From Bacillus_CJ salitolerans (lineage in GTDB: Bacteria > Bacillota > Bacilli > Bacillales > SA4), in the NCBI RefSeq assembly GCF_042680805.1, contig NZ_JBHUEM010000021.1, positions 1 through 64,000 on the forward strand: 64,000 nucleotides of DNA. Direction: 5' to 3'. The notes beneath the pieces were generated by a model. That model had not been told where the DNA came from, did not search any database, and saw nothing but the letters and a program-made list of their open reading frames with translations. Both the position numbers and the translations under genes were made by a program. This document shows, piece by piece, positions 8,363-16,649 of this stretch (position 1 is its first letter; the number at the start of each line of letters is the position of its first letter).

Positions 8363-10165
8363 ATGTGCGGAATTGTAGGATATATCGGTGAACAAGATTC
8401 AAAAGAGATTTTATTACGAGGCTTAGAAAAGCTTGAGTATCGTGGGTATGACTCAGCTGGAATTGCCGTTTTAAATCATAATGGTGTACATGTATTTAAG
8501 GAAAAAGGAAGAATTGCCGTATTACGTGAAATTGTCGATGCATCTGTTAGTGCACCTATTGGAATTGGTCATACTCGCTGGGCTACACATGGTGTTCCAA
8601 GTAAAGTGAATGCTCATCCACATCAAAGTAGCACAAAGCGTTTTACGCTTGTTCATAACGGTGTAATTGAAAACTACAACCACTTAAAGCGTGATTATCT
8701 GCAAAGTGTCCACTTCGAAAGTGAGACAGACACAGAAGTAATCGTACAATTAATTGAGCAATTTGTTGATAAGGGTCTTGAAGTAGAAAGTGCATTCAGA
8801 GAAACATTAAAGCTTTTAAAAGGATCATATGCTCTTGGATTATTAGATAACCAAGATCAAGATACCATTTATGTTGCTAAAAATAAAAGTCCACTTCTTA
8901 TTGGCCTAGGAAAAGGATTTAATGTTGTGGCAAGTGATGCAATGGCCATGCTTCAAGTAACAGATCAATATGTAGAATTAATGGATAAAGAAACGGTCAT
9001 CGTAAAAAAAGACAGCGTTACAATTAAAAACCTAGAGGGAACTGTGATTGAGCGTGCTCCTTATACAGCAGAGCTAGATGCTAGCGATATTGAAAAAGGA
9101 ACGTATCCTCATTACATGCTGAAAGAAATCGATGAACAGCCAGCCGTTGTTCGTAAAATTATAGGAAATTACCGTAATGAAAATGGAGAGTTAACCGTTG
9201 ATTCAGATATTCGTCAAGCGATGATTGGTGCAGATCGTATATACATTATTGCAGCGGGAACAAGTTATCATGCTGGATTAGTAGGAAAGCAATATATTGA
9301 GAAGTTGGCAAATGTTCCGGTAGAGGTTCATATTTCAAGTGAATTCTCATATAACATGCCACTATTATCTGAAAAACCATTATTCATCTTTATCTCTCAA
9401 AGTGGCGAAACAGCAGATAGCCGTGCTGTATTAGTTCAAATTAAAGAAATGGGTTACAAGGCATTAACAATTACAAATGTTCAAGGATCTACGCTTTCTC
9501 GTGAAGCAGACTATACGTTATTGTTACATGCAGGTCCTGAGATTGCAGTAGCTTCAACAAAGGCCTATACAGCTCAAATCGCTGTATTAGCTATTTTGGC
9601 GAGAGACACAGCAAGAGCAAAAGGAATCGACATCGATTTTGACTTAAGCCAAGAGCTAGGCATTGTTGCTAGCGCAATGGAGACGTTAGTCGACGCGAAA
9701 GAAGAAATGGAACAAATCGCACGTGATTATTTATCAACAACACGTAACTGCTTCTTTATTGGACGCGGAATTGACTATTATGTAGGAATGGAAGGTGCTC
9801 TAAAACTTAAGGAGATCTCTTACATTCAAGCTGAAGGATTTGCAGGTGGAGAATTAAAGCACGGTACAATTGCGTTAATTGAAGATGGAACACCAATTAT
9901 TGCTTTAGCTACCCAAGAGAACGTCAACCTAGGAATCCGTGGAAATGTTAAAGAGGTTGTAGCTCGTGGAGCAAACCCTTGTATCATTTCAATGAAAGGC
10001 TTAAACGAAGAAGATGATCGTTATGTCATTCCAACCGTACACGAACTATTTACACCACTAGTTTCCGTTATTCCTGTTCAGTTAATCTCTTATTATGCAG
10101 CACTGCACAGAGAGTGTGACGTTGATAAGCCGCGTAACTTGGCGAAAAGTGTGACAGTGGAGTAA
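8363..10165 (+). CDS. glmS: Glutamine-fructose-6-phosphate transaminase (isomerizing)
   Basis: Makes glucosamine-6-phosphate from fructose-6-phosphate and glutamine, the first step of amino-sugar synthesis. 600 residues. The start at MCGIVGYIG is fixed by the N-terminal nucleophile cysteine that must follow Met, and by GGGAGGAAG upstream. Glutaminase domain to about residue 240 (HTRWATHG, NGVIENY), then two SIS domains (AAGTSYHAG, SQSGETADS, STKAYTAQ). The C-terminus DKPRNLAKSVTVE is the conserved attTn7 recognition region. Controlled by the upstream ribozyme. Confidence 0.97.
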   Translation: MCGIVGYIGEQDSKEILLRGLEKLEYRGYDSAGIAVLNHNGVHVFKEKGRIAVLREIVDASVSAPIGIGHTRWATHGVPSKVNAHPHQSSTKRFTLVHNGVIENYNHLKRDYLQSVHFESETDTEVIVQLIEQFVDKGLEVESAFRETLKLLKGSYALGLLDNQDQDTIYVAKNKSPLLIGLGKGFNVVASDAMAMLQVTDQYVELMDKETVIVKKDSVTIKNLEGTVIERAPYTAELDASDIEKGTYPHYMLKEIDEQPAVVRKIIGNYRNENGELTVDSDIRQAMIGADRIYIIAAGTSYHAGLVGKQYIEKLANVPVEVHISSEFSYNMPLLSEKPLFIFISQSGETADSRAVLVQIKEMGYKALTITNVQGSTLSREADYTLLLHAGPEIAVASTKAYTAQIAVLAILARDTARAKGIDIDFDLSQELGIVASAMETLVDAKEEMEQIARDYLSTTRNCFFIGRGIDYYVGMEGALKLKEISYIQAEGFAGGELKHGTIALIEDGTPIIALATQENVNLGIRGNVKEVVARGANPCIISMKGLNEEDDRYVIPTVHELFTPLVSVIPVQLISYYAALHRECDVDKPRNLAKSVTVE

Positions 10166-10200
10166 TAGTATTGTTGGTTAGAATTAATATTGTTGATTTG

Positions 10201-10260
10201 AAATAAAGTCGCGATGTTTATAAAAAAGATGCGATGTTTAAAATAAAGTCGCGACGTTTT
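10201..10260 (+). repeat. Three contiguous 20-bp direct repeats (putative TnsB sites)
   Basis: 10201-10220, 10221-10240 and 10241-10260 are three adjacent 20-mers sharing AAATAAAGTCGCGATGTTTA with 2-5 changes each. They lie between the glmS stop and a tnsA fragment, where a Tn7-like right end carries its TnsB-binding sites. A possible terminus TGTTG is at 10172. Confidence 0.7.
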
Positions 10261-10261
10261 G

Positions 10262-10295
10262 CCCCTTTGGATATGATTATCTAAAGGGGTGTTTT
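10262..10295 (+). terminator. Terminator downstream of glmS
   Basis: Stem CCCCTTTGGATA / TATCTAAAGGGG followed by TGTTTTT. It lies inside the presumed transposon end. Confidence 0.85.
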
Positions 10296-10296
10296 T

Positions 10297-10527
10297 GTGT
10301 CGAAAAGAAAAAGAACATCTAAAATTGATAAGTGGATTAAAGAAGGTCGGGGAACGGGCAGTGGGGCAGATTATCAGCCTTGGCTTAAAATTCAAGATGT
10401 TTCCTCATTAGGTCGGTCAACAAGATTAAAAGGTATAAAAACCGGCAGACAACATGATTTTTTATCGGATTTGGAACGGAACTGCTTTTATTTAACTGAA
10501 TTTTCTGATGTTATCGTATTTAAATAA
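10297..10527 (+). pseudogene. Truncated TnsA (Tn7-like transposition endonuclease)
   Basis: 76 residues from a GTG start. The sequence follows the N-terminal TnsA pattern closely: KEGRGTGSGADYQPWL, then LGRSTRLKGIKTGR, then LSDLE (E60, matching the first catalytic acid). Full TnsA is ~270 residues; here it ends after FSDVIVF, so the later catalytic Asp and Lys and the TnsC-binding part are missing. No tnsB/C/D follows. With the tandem repeats behind glmS, this is the scar of a Tn7-like element in attTn7. Confidence 0.85.
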
Positions 10528-10587
10528 GGATGGGTGAAAAACAGTCAACAATCTATTTGGTTTTATAATAGGAATTAAAAATAATAT

Positions 10588-10869
10588 TCAAGGTCCCAAA
10601 ACTAAAGTACCTAAAACCCAATAGATGGGCGTGATTAAAAATAAAGCAAAGTGAGAACATAGCAAAAACAATCTCATATTTTTATTATTCGTCTTTGCTA
10701 CATATGCAAATACAAAACCGATTGGGGGACCTACCATTATTGCCAGGAAGCCAATTCCATTCATTTTAGAATCAATTTTAAAATAAGTGAAGTCTAACAC
10801 AAAAAGGATGGATATGACTACAAATAATATAAACGAACTGATTAATAAGAGTTTTTTGAAATTATTCAC
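10588..10869 (-). CDS. Small hypothetical membrane protein
   Basis: 93 residues from a GTG start preceded by AAGGAGGGG. Three predicted membrane helices (about 6-26, 40-57, 66-90) and a PPIGF turn. I do not recognise the family. Minus strand inside the accessory island, opposite to most neighbours. Confidence 0.6.
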   Translation of the reverse strand: MNNFKKLLLISSFILFVVISILFVLDFTYFKIDSKMNGIGFLAIMVGPPIGFVFAYVAKTNNKNMRLFLLCSHFALFLITPIYWVLGTLVLGP

Positions 10870-11206
10870 ATTACCCCTCCTTAAAAATATTATTTTATTA
10901 GTTCTCTTTTTAATCAAGAACTATATGGAGTGTAGTTCTCTCAATATAGAACAGAGTAATGGAAAAGTAAAGTGCTCATATGGATATTTGCCCCCTGAAG
11001 AGTATTGAGTAAGACTTTATAATAATTCATTCTTTTTTAGTTTAATATTACTCCATATTGTTGTTACCCTTTATTGTTAGTATTTAGATAGTAAGAGAAT
11101 AGATGCTAGTTAATTTGGAGCAGTCCCTTATTGAGTTAACGGGTTAAAATAATTGCTATGATAGAATACAAAGTGTTGACCTCTCACTAAACGACTATAT
11201 TTTACA

Positions 11207-11371
11207 GGTGAAAATGGGAAAATTCTCACAGTTATTATTCATTCACTCAATGATAGAGAATTTGAAAAACAAGGAGTAGTAAAGATAAACGGATATAAAG
11301 GTTTCTATACTGAAAATAAAGTGACAGGTCCATCTGTACATTGGACTGATGACGACTATTATTACATTTAA
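11207..11371 (+). pseudogene. C-terminal remnant of a DUF4367-like protein
   Basis: An open frame without start encodes ~54 residues ending in a TAA (GENGKILTVIIHSLN...VVKINGYKGFYTE...SVHWTDDDYYY). The pattern 'hydrophobic strand, V.I.G..g.y.e, WtdddYyY' resembles the end of DUF4367-type sensor domains. No 5' part is found upstream, so it is read as a fragment. The rest of the 10.9-11.6 kb gap holds only a degenerate TTAACGGGT repeat near 11136. Confidence 0.45.
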
Positions 11372-11492
11372 ATATCAAACGATTGGATTAGAAACAAAAG
11401 TTAACAAATAAACAATGATTGCGATAGCAGAATTATTTAATAGAGTTTGTGTGGTGGGAGAAGGCTAAGAACCTCTTATTCCATTATAGGGG

Positions 11493-11525
11493 GCGAATCT
11501 TCAACAAGAAGATTCGCGTTTTTAG
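11493..11525 (+). terminator. Terminator-like hairpin with GGGGC repeat core
   Basis: GCGAATCTT/AAGATTCGC then GTTTTTAG, preceded by ATAGGGGGCG, the core of the island repeat family. Confidence 0.75.
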
Positions 11526-11603
11526 TTATACAATAAAAAAATACAACCTACTTTCTATATTTACTATATAATAGGAATAATTTAACAAAATAGAGGTTTA
11601 TTC

Positions 11604-12155
11604 ATGGGGGATTTAAATAACAAATTAAAAGTTCTAGAAACAAAACGGTTAAGGCTACGAAGAATTACTAGTGATGATCTTAACGATATGTTTGAATATG
11701 GTTCAAATGAAGATGTATCCGAATTTGTATCATGGAACACTCATCAATCCATTTCTGATACAAAAAACTTTTTAGATTTTGTATTAAAGCAATACGAAGA
11801 AGAAAAAAACTTATTTTGGGGTATAGAATATAAGAATGAAAAGAAATTGATAGGAACTATTGATTTCGTATCTTTGAGTACAAAACATAAAATCGGTGAA
11901 ATTGGTTATGTACTATCAAAAGAATATTGGGGTAAAGGAATAATGACCGAAGCAGCAGGTGAAGTAATAAATTACGGATTTAATGAGCTAGAATTAGTAC
12001 GAATCCAAGCAAGGTGCTTTACTGAAAATATAGGCTCGGAAAAAGTTATGATTAAGACTGGAATGACTTACGAGGGTACCATAAGAAAGGGTATGTACAT
12101 TAAAGGTAGGCATCAAGATTTGAAAATGTACTCTATTCTTAAAGATGAGTTTTAA
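11604..12155 (+). CDS. GNAT N-acetyltransferase, RimJ/RimL type
   Basis: 183 residues. It opens with LETKRLRLRRIT, has the acetyl-CoA-binding segment IGEIGYVLSKEYWGKGIMTEA (V/I..y...Q/RG.G.A type) and the late GFNELELVRIQARCFTEN strand typical of the Acetyltransf_3 family (RimJ, RimL, SpeG-like). The substrate is unknown: ribosomal protein N-termini, amino acids or small toxins are possible. Start ATG at 11604 follows AGAGG. Two back-to-back repeat cores follow the stop codon. Confidence 0.85.
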   Translation: MGDLNNKLKVLETKRLRLRRITSDDLNDMFEYGSNEDVSEFVSWNTHQSISDTKNFLDFVLKQYEEEKNLFWGIEYKNEKKLIGTIDFVSLSTKHKIGEIGYVLSKEYWGKGIMTEAAGEVINYGFNELELVRIQARCFTENIGSEKVMIKTGMTYEGTIRKGMYIKGRHQDLKMYSILKDEF

Positions 12156-12215
12156 CCCTTGTTGAAGTAAAGGGTGCTTTTGCACAACAGCTTCTATTAC
12201 GAACGGGGGCTTAAC
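12156..12215 (+). repeat. Island repeat, double core
   Basis: GTTGAAGTAAAGGGTGC and, 25 bp later, TATTACGAACGGGGGC. The stretch between (CTTTTGCACAACAGCTT) is repeated almost exactly at 21277-21296. Lies directly after the GNAT stop codon. Confidence 0.65.
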
Positions 12216-12300
12216 AAAAACGGTAATGTTTTTTTTTCAGTTCTGTGAAAAAGAATTGTTAAAATGTAATCAATCAATAATAGAACTGGAGTGATTTATT

Positions 12301-12480
12301 GTGAAACGACCAATTGGTGTTCAAATAGAGGGTTGTATATATACAAATAATGGTGACGATTTAAAGCATGACGAGTTTTGGGATGAGTTTATAAAGTTTG
12401 TTGAAAGTAAAGGGTGGAACTTCGGTGGAGGTAGTTCTCAAATAGATGAGGAAGGCAAAAAAATAGATGATATTAAATAG
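12301..12480 (+). CDS. Small YggL-like hypothetical protein
   Basis: 59 residues from GTG, preceded by TGGAGTGA. The segment DEFWDEFIKFVESKGWNFGGG resembles the DxFIxxVExxGxxFGGG pattern of the YggL family (a 50S-associated protein in proteobacteria), but the protein is much shorter and the link is tentative. A degenerate repeat core (TCAAGTAAAGGATGGC) follows the stop. Confidence 0.6.
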   Translation: MKRPIGVQIEGCIYTNNGDDLKHDEFWDEFIKFVESKGWNFGGGSSQIDEEGKKIDDIK

Positions 12481-12656
12481 CTCCCTTCTTCAAGTAAAGG
12501 ATGGCACTTCTTTAATATGAGGAATGATTGATCGTTTGCTGGTTAATTATTATCAGAAATAGAAGTTGGTGAATCTGGTCCTTAGATTACACCTCATGTA
12601 ATGTCCCAGAATACAAAAAGAGTAAATTTGCTCTCTTCACTTTTTTTGATAAATAA

Positions 12657-13082
12657 TTATTTAAATTCTAATGAGAAAATGGGTATTCCATCTATGTCAA
12701 TCAAATTTATTCGATAGGACTCCATATCCTTTTCTTTCACCAACAATTCAATATCTTCCATTATCTCTTCAACTAACATCGAATTTTCTTTAAAGTGTTC
12801 ATACCCTACAGTTGAATTTACAACAATTTGTCTATTTCTAATATCACTTTCAACATCACCAACAACATCATATTTTGCTAAGACTTCCATTAATCCCAAT
12901 GTAATATCAACTAATTCATCATGAATATATTTTATATCAGCATGCGAAACTTCACTATATACATTTACTTCCTGAGAAGAAATACTAGTTTCAGTAATAT
13001 CCTCTGCCTGGTATAACATAAAAAAGACACCAATTCCCATAACTAAAATTACTAATCCTTCTATGATTACCTTTGTATTCAT
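12657..13082 (-). CDS. Hypothetical membrane-anchored protein
   Basis: 141 residues. Start at ATG 13082 (MNTKVIIEG) with GGGGGTG upstream. One N-terminal membrane helix (VIIEGLVILVMGIGVFFMLY), then an acidic soluble domain with two helices and a closing strand pair (YRINLIDIDGIPIFSLEF). No family recognised. Minus strand between two plus-strand cassette-like genes. Confidence 0.65.
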   Translation of the reverse strand: MNTKVIIEGLVILVMGIGVFFMLYQAEDITETSISSQEVNVYSEVSHADIKYIHDELVDITLGLMEVLAKYDVVGDVESDIRNRQIVVNSTVGYEHFKENSMLVEEIMEDIELLVKEKDMESYRINLIDIDGIPIFSLEFK

Positions 13083-13162
13083 TCTAAACACCCCCATTAA
13101 ATGTGTATGTACAAGTATATCTTGATCATTCGTAAAATTTTGGAAATTAATTTATAGAGTTG

Positions 13163-13275
13163 TTTCTTATTGAACAAACGGGGGCGAGAATTCAATAACA
13201 GTGGTGCTGATCCATGAATGATTAGCACCACTGTTTGTTGAAGGAGCAATTTCTGTAAAAGCAGAGGTGCTTTTT
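13163..13275 (+). repeat. Island repeat with hairpin and second core
   Basis: ATTGAACAAACGGGGGCG, then stem GTGGTGCTGATC...GATTAGCACCAC, then TTTGTTGAAGGAGCA, closing with AGAGGTGCTTTTTT. This is the best example of the two-core layout, together with 13869-13960. Confidence 0.7.
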
Positions 13276-13358
13276 TATTATGGGATAATAAAAGCTGAAG
13301 AATTACCATTTCTATACTGGGAAATGTTAATAGTAATGAAAATTAAGAGGTGCATAGA

Positions 13359-13862
13359 ATGAATAAATCACCAAAACTCTTTACTCACTTTTCAATATTA
13401 ATTCTCTGTATGTTAGCCTTTCCATTAAATACGATAGTAAGAGCAAATGAAGGTACATCTGATAATAAAGATCTATGTGAAAAGTATATTGAAGAAGAAT
13501 GGGAAGCAGTTAATGAGAAGGTCTTAAAAGATATAGTAAAGAGCTTTGAATTAGATTTAACAGGATATAAAGAAATTGAAAGAAGTGACCTAAATATGAA
13601 TATAGGTGATAATATTAAAGATCACTACGACAAAATCACTCTAGAACACTTGTTTGTTGGTGTTTCAAATGGGGATATGAGATTATTTTTGAAAAATGGT
13701 TTGAGTGGAAATGAAGGTTATTTTCTGTACAAAAGACCTGATGGAATTAATGTATTAAAGAACTTATCAAAAATTGGTGATGTATGGGTTGTAATGAATG
13801 TAAGTGAAAAGAAAGGAAACGAATACAATTATAACCTACATTTTGAATATATCTGTGATTAA
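13359..13862 (+). CDS. Secreted hypothetical protein
   Basis: 167 residues; ATG 13359 is preceded by AGAGGTG. N-terminal signal peptide (FSILILCMLAFPLNTIV, probable cleavage after ...VRA-NE). The mature domain is acidic with single Cys near both ends (C37 and the penultimate C), which could form a disulfide. It shows the alternating pattern of cystatin/NTF2-like secreted bacillar proteins. No family recognised. A two-core repeat starts 7 bp after the stop. Confidence 0.7.
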   Translation: MNKSPKLFTHFSILILCMLAFPLNTIVRANEGTSDNKDLCEKYIEEEWEAVNEKVLKDIVKSFELDLTGYKEIERSDLNMNIGDNIKDHYDKITLEHLFVGVSNGDMRLFLKNGLSGNEGYFLYKRPDGINVLKNLSKIGDVWVVMNVSEKKGNEYNYNLHFEYICD

Positions 13863-13868
13863 GCAGAT

Positions 13869-13960
13869 GTTCAACTAAAGGGTGCGAGAATGCAATAGAA
13901 GTGGTACTGATCCATGAAGGATTAGTACCACTTTTTGTTGAAGTATAGGAGCAGGATTGT
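13869..13960 (+). repeat. Island repeat with hairpin and second core
   Basis: TTCAACTAAAGGGTGCGAG, stem AGTGGTACTGATCC...GGATTAGTACCACT followed by TTTTT, then GTTGAAGTATAGGAGCAGG. The stem plus T run would also work as a terminator for the gene before it. Confidence 0.75.
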
Positions 13961-13992
13961 TTAAGAAGGAACTTTTAAAAAGGAGTTAAGCA

Positions 13993-14511
13993 ATGGAAAA
14001 GTGGGATTTATATGATAAGCATCGTAATAAAATAGAAAAACAAATAACCCGTGGAGATAAAATGACATCAGACGAGTTTCATTTAGTAGTACACGTATGT
14101 ATATTTAATTCAAAAGGAGAAATGCTCATACAACAACGTCAGCCTTTTAAGCAAGGATGGTCGAACCTTTGGGATATAACTTGTGGTGGTAGTGCGGTTG
14201 CAGGCGATACAAGTCAGCAGGCGGCTTCAAGAGAGTTATTCGAGGAGTTGGGGATTCAGTATAACTTTGAAAAGATACGTCCACAACTTACTATCAACTT
14301 TGAACGTGGCTTTGATGATTACTATTTAATTAAATATGACTTCGATTTGAATGATTTGACATTGCAGACTGAAGAGGTACAAGCAGTCAAATGGGCTTCT
14401 AAAGAGGAAATCTTAAAGCTAATTGAACTTAAAAAATTCATACCCTATTATGAGAGTATAATTGCGTTTCTTTTTGAGGCTAGACATCATTATGGATCTA
14501 TTCGTCTTTAA
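13993..14511 (+). CDS. Nudix hydrolase (IPP-isomerase-like subgroup)
   Basis: 172 residues. The opening EKWDLYDKHRNKIEKQITRG and later VHVCIFNSKGEMLIQQRQ are typical of the subgroup related to isopentenyl-diphosphate isomerase. The Nudix box is complete: GGSAVAGDTSQQAASRELFE followed by ELG. Hydrolyses nucleoside diphosphate-linked compounds; substrate unknown. AAGGAG lies 7 bases before the ATG. One of three Nudix genes in the island. Confidence 0.88.
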   Translation: MEKWDLYDKHRNKIEKQITRGDKMTSDEFHLVVHVCIFNSKGEMLIQQRQPFKQGWSNLWDITCGGSAVAGDTSQQAASRELFEELGIQYNFEKIRPQLTINFERGFDDYYLIKYDFDLNDLTLQTEEVQAVKWASKEEILKLIELKKFIPYYESIIAFLFEARHHYGSIRL

Positions 14512-14580
14512 GTGAAACGTACAATGATAACGTATTTAAGGTATTAGTTTTTAAGGCAAATAGATTGTGAGGTATTTTCT

Positions 14581-14625
14581 TAAAGTAATGGGGGCAAGGG
14601 GATCAGCAGCAGGTTTTTTAGCAGG
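14581..14625 (+). repeat. Degenerate island repeat
   Basis: TTAAAGTAATGGGGGCAAGG followed by a weak GCAGCAGG/TTTTTT stretch, ~70 bp after the Nudix stop. Confidence 0.45.
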
Positions 14626-14685
14626 AGAAGGTATTATCTATGTGGAAGTATATGGGGGTTATGTTAATAGAAAGGGGATAGTTAT

Positions 14686-15264
14686 ATGCAAAGACTTTTA
14701 ACCCTTTTGGTCATCTCTTTTCAAATTTTATTGATTACTGGTTGTAATTTACCAGAAGACATTCCGAAGACAATTGAAGAAGCCATAGGTGAGTTACCTG
14801 TTTCTTATGATGAGATTCTCCATAAGGTAGTATATAAGGATGTAACCATTGTATTCATAAATTTTATTCCTGACTCCAATGTTGTGGGATTAAATAGTGA
14901 AATGAAATTGTCTGTTGTGTTTTTAAAAGGTAATAACAATACAGGTTGGGAAGTTATCCATCAAGAACACGCACTAGATGGAGGACAACAAACAATAGGA
15001 GATAGTAGACTACCTTTCGATGAGGGACCTCCAAAAGATGGTGCTATTACAGAGTATATTGTATTTGGAACAATTCATAACCCTGAAATCTCCGACATTA
15101 AAATAAGGACTCGACTTGGTTCATTTGAAGATGGTTCTTTCTCGGACGCAATCATAATTAGAACGGATTGGAAACCAATTTATTTTCTTGTTAGAAGTCC
15201 ATCAACGAGAACTGAAGTTATAGGGTTTGACAGTTCTGGAAAAGAGATAGCACACCTTGGATAG
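14686..15264 (+). CDS. Hypothetical lipoprotein
   Basis: 192 residues. Signal peptide MQRLLTLLVISFQILLITGC with a good lipobox (LITG-C20), so it is exported and lipid-anchored. The outer domain is strand-rich (VTIVFINFIPD, EMKLSVVFLK, IYFLVRSPS) and ends in a SSGKE.AH strand turn. Similar proteins with the 'hevvykdvtIvFy' pattern are common in bacilli without assigned role. GGGGAT precedes the start. Confidence 0.7.
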   Translation: MQRLLTLLVISFQILLITGCNLPEDIPKTIEEAIGELPVSYDEILHKVVYKDVTIVFINFIPDSNVVGLNSEMKLSVVFLKGNNNTGWEVIHQEHALDGGQQTIGDSRLPFDEGPPKDGAITEYIVFGTIHNPEISDIKIRTRLGSFEDGSFSDAIIIRTDWKPIYFLVRSPSTRTEVIGFDSSGKEIAHLG

Positions 15265-15298
15265 GACTTATTATGATATGAAAACCAGGGTATTGTTA

Positions 15299-15453
15299 TA
15301 CTACCATGAAAATAAACGTCTCCAAGTATAAAAAATTCACAACACCAAAGAAGCCCCATCTCCATTCGTTTTACAAACGGAGTGAGCTATAATTAATAGC
15401 AATTGGATTGACTAGTTGACTGGATTAAAACCAGTATAGACAGATCTATATAT
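15299..15453 (+). repeat. Second island repeat family, intact copy
   Basis: ACTACCATGAAAAT...CAAAGAAG, a stem CTCCATTCGTTT/AAACGGAGTGAG, then TGACTGGATTAAAA. The same blocks occur at 19690-19815, where the copy is interrupted by IS110 DNA. This copy shows the uninterrupted state. Confidence 0.6.
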
Positions 15454-15565
15454 TTTCATTCTCTGTGGTGAAGTTCTGGTATTTTGCACTTCATGGATGG
15501 CTAATGGGGGCAATACTTTAATAAGCGATTTTTGGTCAGCTGCGGCTGATCATTTTTTATAGGAT
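15454..15565 (+). repeat. Island repeat with CTTCATGG block and hairpin
   Basis: TTTTCATTCTCTGTGGTGAAG...CTTCATGGATGGCTAATGGGGGCAA, then stem GTCAGCTGCGGCTGAT followed by CATTTTTT. The first block recurs at 20251-20310. From 15565 to 15824 I see only a further degenerate core (CAACTAAGGGATG, with GATCAGCTGCAGCTCGTC). Confidence 0.65.
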
Positions 15566-15824
15566 TGTTTGGTGTAGGAAGTATGTGTTGTTTATTGAGT
15601 ATTAGACTACATACTGCCCAACAAGCAATTTCAAACTAGTGTGGATTAATCTTTTACTCAACTAAGGGATGTATTATGGAATAGGAAAATCGATCAGCTG
15701 CAGCTCGTCTTTTCTTTTATGCAATTAAGATGATAATTGCTTTAATAAGTTTTGGTGATACTATAGATAAAAAAGATTACATAGAAGGTATATAAAGTTT
15801 ATTATAGTCACTTGGTAAAGAGAA

Positions 15825-16103
15825 TTGAATTTAAATTTAATCATGCAGAAAGAGGCACAACAAAAAGCAATTGGTATTTGGGAAATTGAAAATTATGTAC
15901 AAGAAGACGGTTTTCACCCTGAATTAATGAATCCTAGTTCAAAAGAGAACGAATCTAAAGACTGTTTAATAAAAGGAAATATTGGCTCCGAGAAAATTTA
16001 TCATACCTCAGACTCACCTTGGTATGAACAAACAAAACCAGAAGTTATGTTATGTTCTGAAGATGAAGCTGTTAATGCTGGATTTCGTCCTCCAAAGCGA
16101 TAA
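15825..16103 (+). pseudogene. C-terminal fragment of a YncB-like thermonuclease with sunset domain
   Basis: The residues QKEAQQKAIGIWEIENYVQE and DGFHPE match the end of staphylococcal-nuclease-type proteins of bacilli. The tail CLIKGNIGSEKIYH...SPWYEQTKPEVMLC and EDEAVNAGFR is the 'sunset'/Ada-like metal-binding module often attached to them. The catalytic SNase part is absent and no start with ribosome site is evident, so it is a 5'-truncated gene. Confidence 0.65.
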
Positions 16104-16203
16104 TAGTATCCAAACTATATGACTATTTAGGATATCAAGTATAGTTTTCAATGGGCCGGTACGTTCAAAAATATTCAAATCCAACCAGACACTGTTTAAA
16201 AGT

Positions 16204-16246
16204 AAGACAACCTGAAATCTATTTGTAATAGAAATCAGGTTGTCTT
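16204..16246. terminator. Bidirectional terminator
   Basis: Stem AAGACAACCTGA / TCAGGTTGTCTT between the plus-strand fragment and the convergent minus-strand gene. Confidence 0.75.
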
Positions 16247-16272
16247 AATTAATAGTGTTAAATTTAGAAATA

Positions 16273-16638
16273 TTATTTAATTATTTCTATTTTTTGTGCG
16301 GTTACTAGAGGTGGGAGTGAATCACCTTGAATATTACTATTTAACCAAATTATCACTTTTTGGCCAACTTCCATTTTGTTTAAATCCGAGGAATTAATAC
16401 TAACCAAATAAATTGAATTTTTATTTACTTCTTCTGGTGTAAGATTTTCTACTGACTTATTTATCATCTGTTTAGCAATTAATATTTTTGAATTAGGTTC
16501 TGAATATATCTGTTGAATATAACCTTCAATTTTTCGAGTATCTTCTTTAAGATTAGTGATATACCAAATAAAAACTATAGTACACAATATAAATGGTATT
16601 AGGATTAACGAAGAGATTAAAATCTTATTAAGTTTCAT
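16273..16638 (-). CDS. DUF3221 family membrane-anchored protein
   Basis: 121 residues. One N-terminal membrane helix (ILISSLILIPFILCTIVFIWY), then the DUF3221 pattern: SIYLVSINSSDLNKMEVGQK, VIIWLNSNI and a terminal TAQKIEII strand. DUF3221 proteins are small outer-face domains of unknown role in bacilli. It starts 12 bp after the stop of the serine protease gene on the same strand, so the two are probably co-transcribed. Confidence 0.75.
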   Translation of the reverse strand: MKLNKILISSLILIPFILCTIVFIWYITNLKEDTRKIEGYIQQIYSEPNSKILIAKQMINKSVENLTPEEVNKNSIYLVSINSSDLNKMEVGQKVIIWLNSNIQGDSLPPLVTAQKIEIIK

Positions 16639-16649
16639 ATAATTTCTCC

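Noticed and set aside
10201..10260. CRISPR-like array from the three short repeats
   Set aside because: The 20-mers are contiguous with no spacers and no cas genes are present; a TnsB-site array fits better. No CRISPR array was seen in the window.
14512..14540. Sigma-W promoter at TGAAAC...CGTATT
   Set aside because: The spacer is 12 nt instead of 16, so it does not fit.
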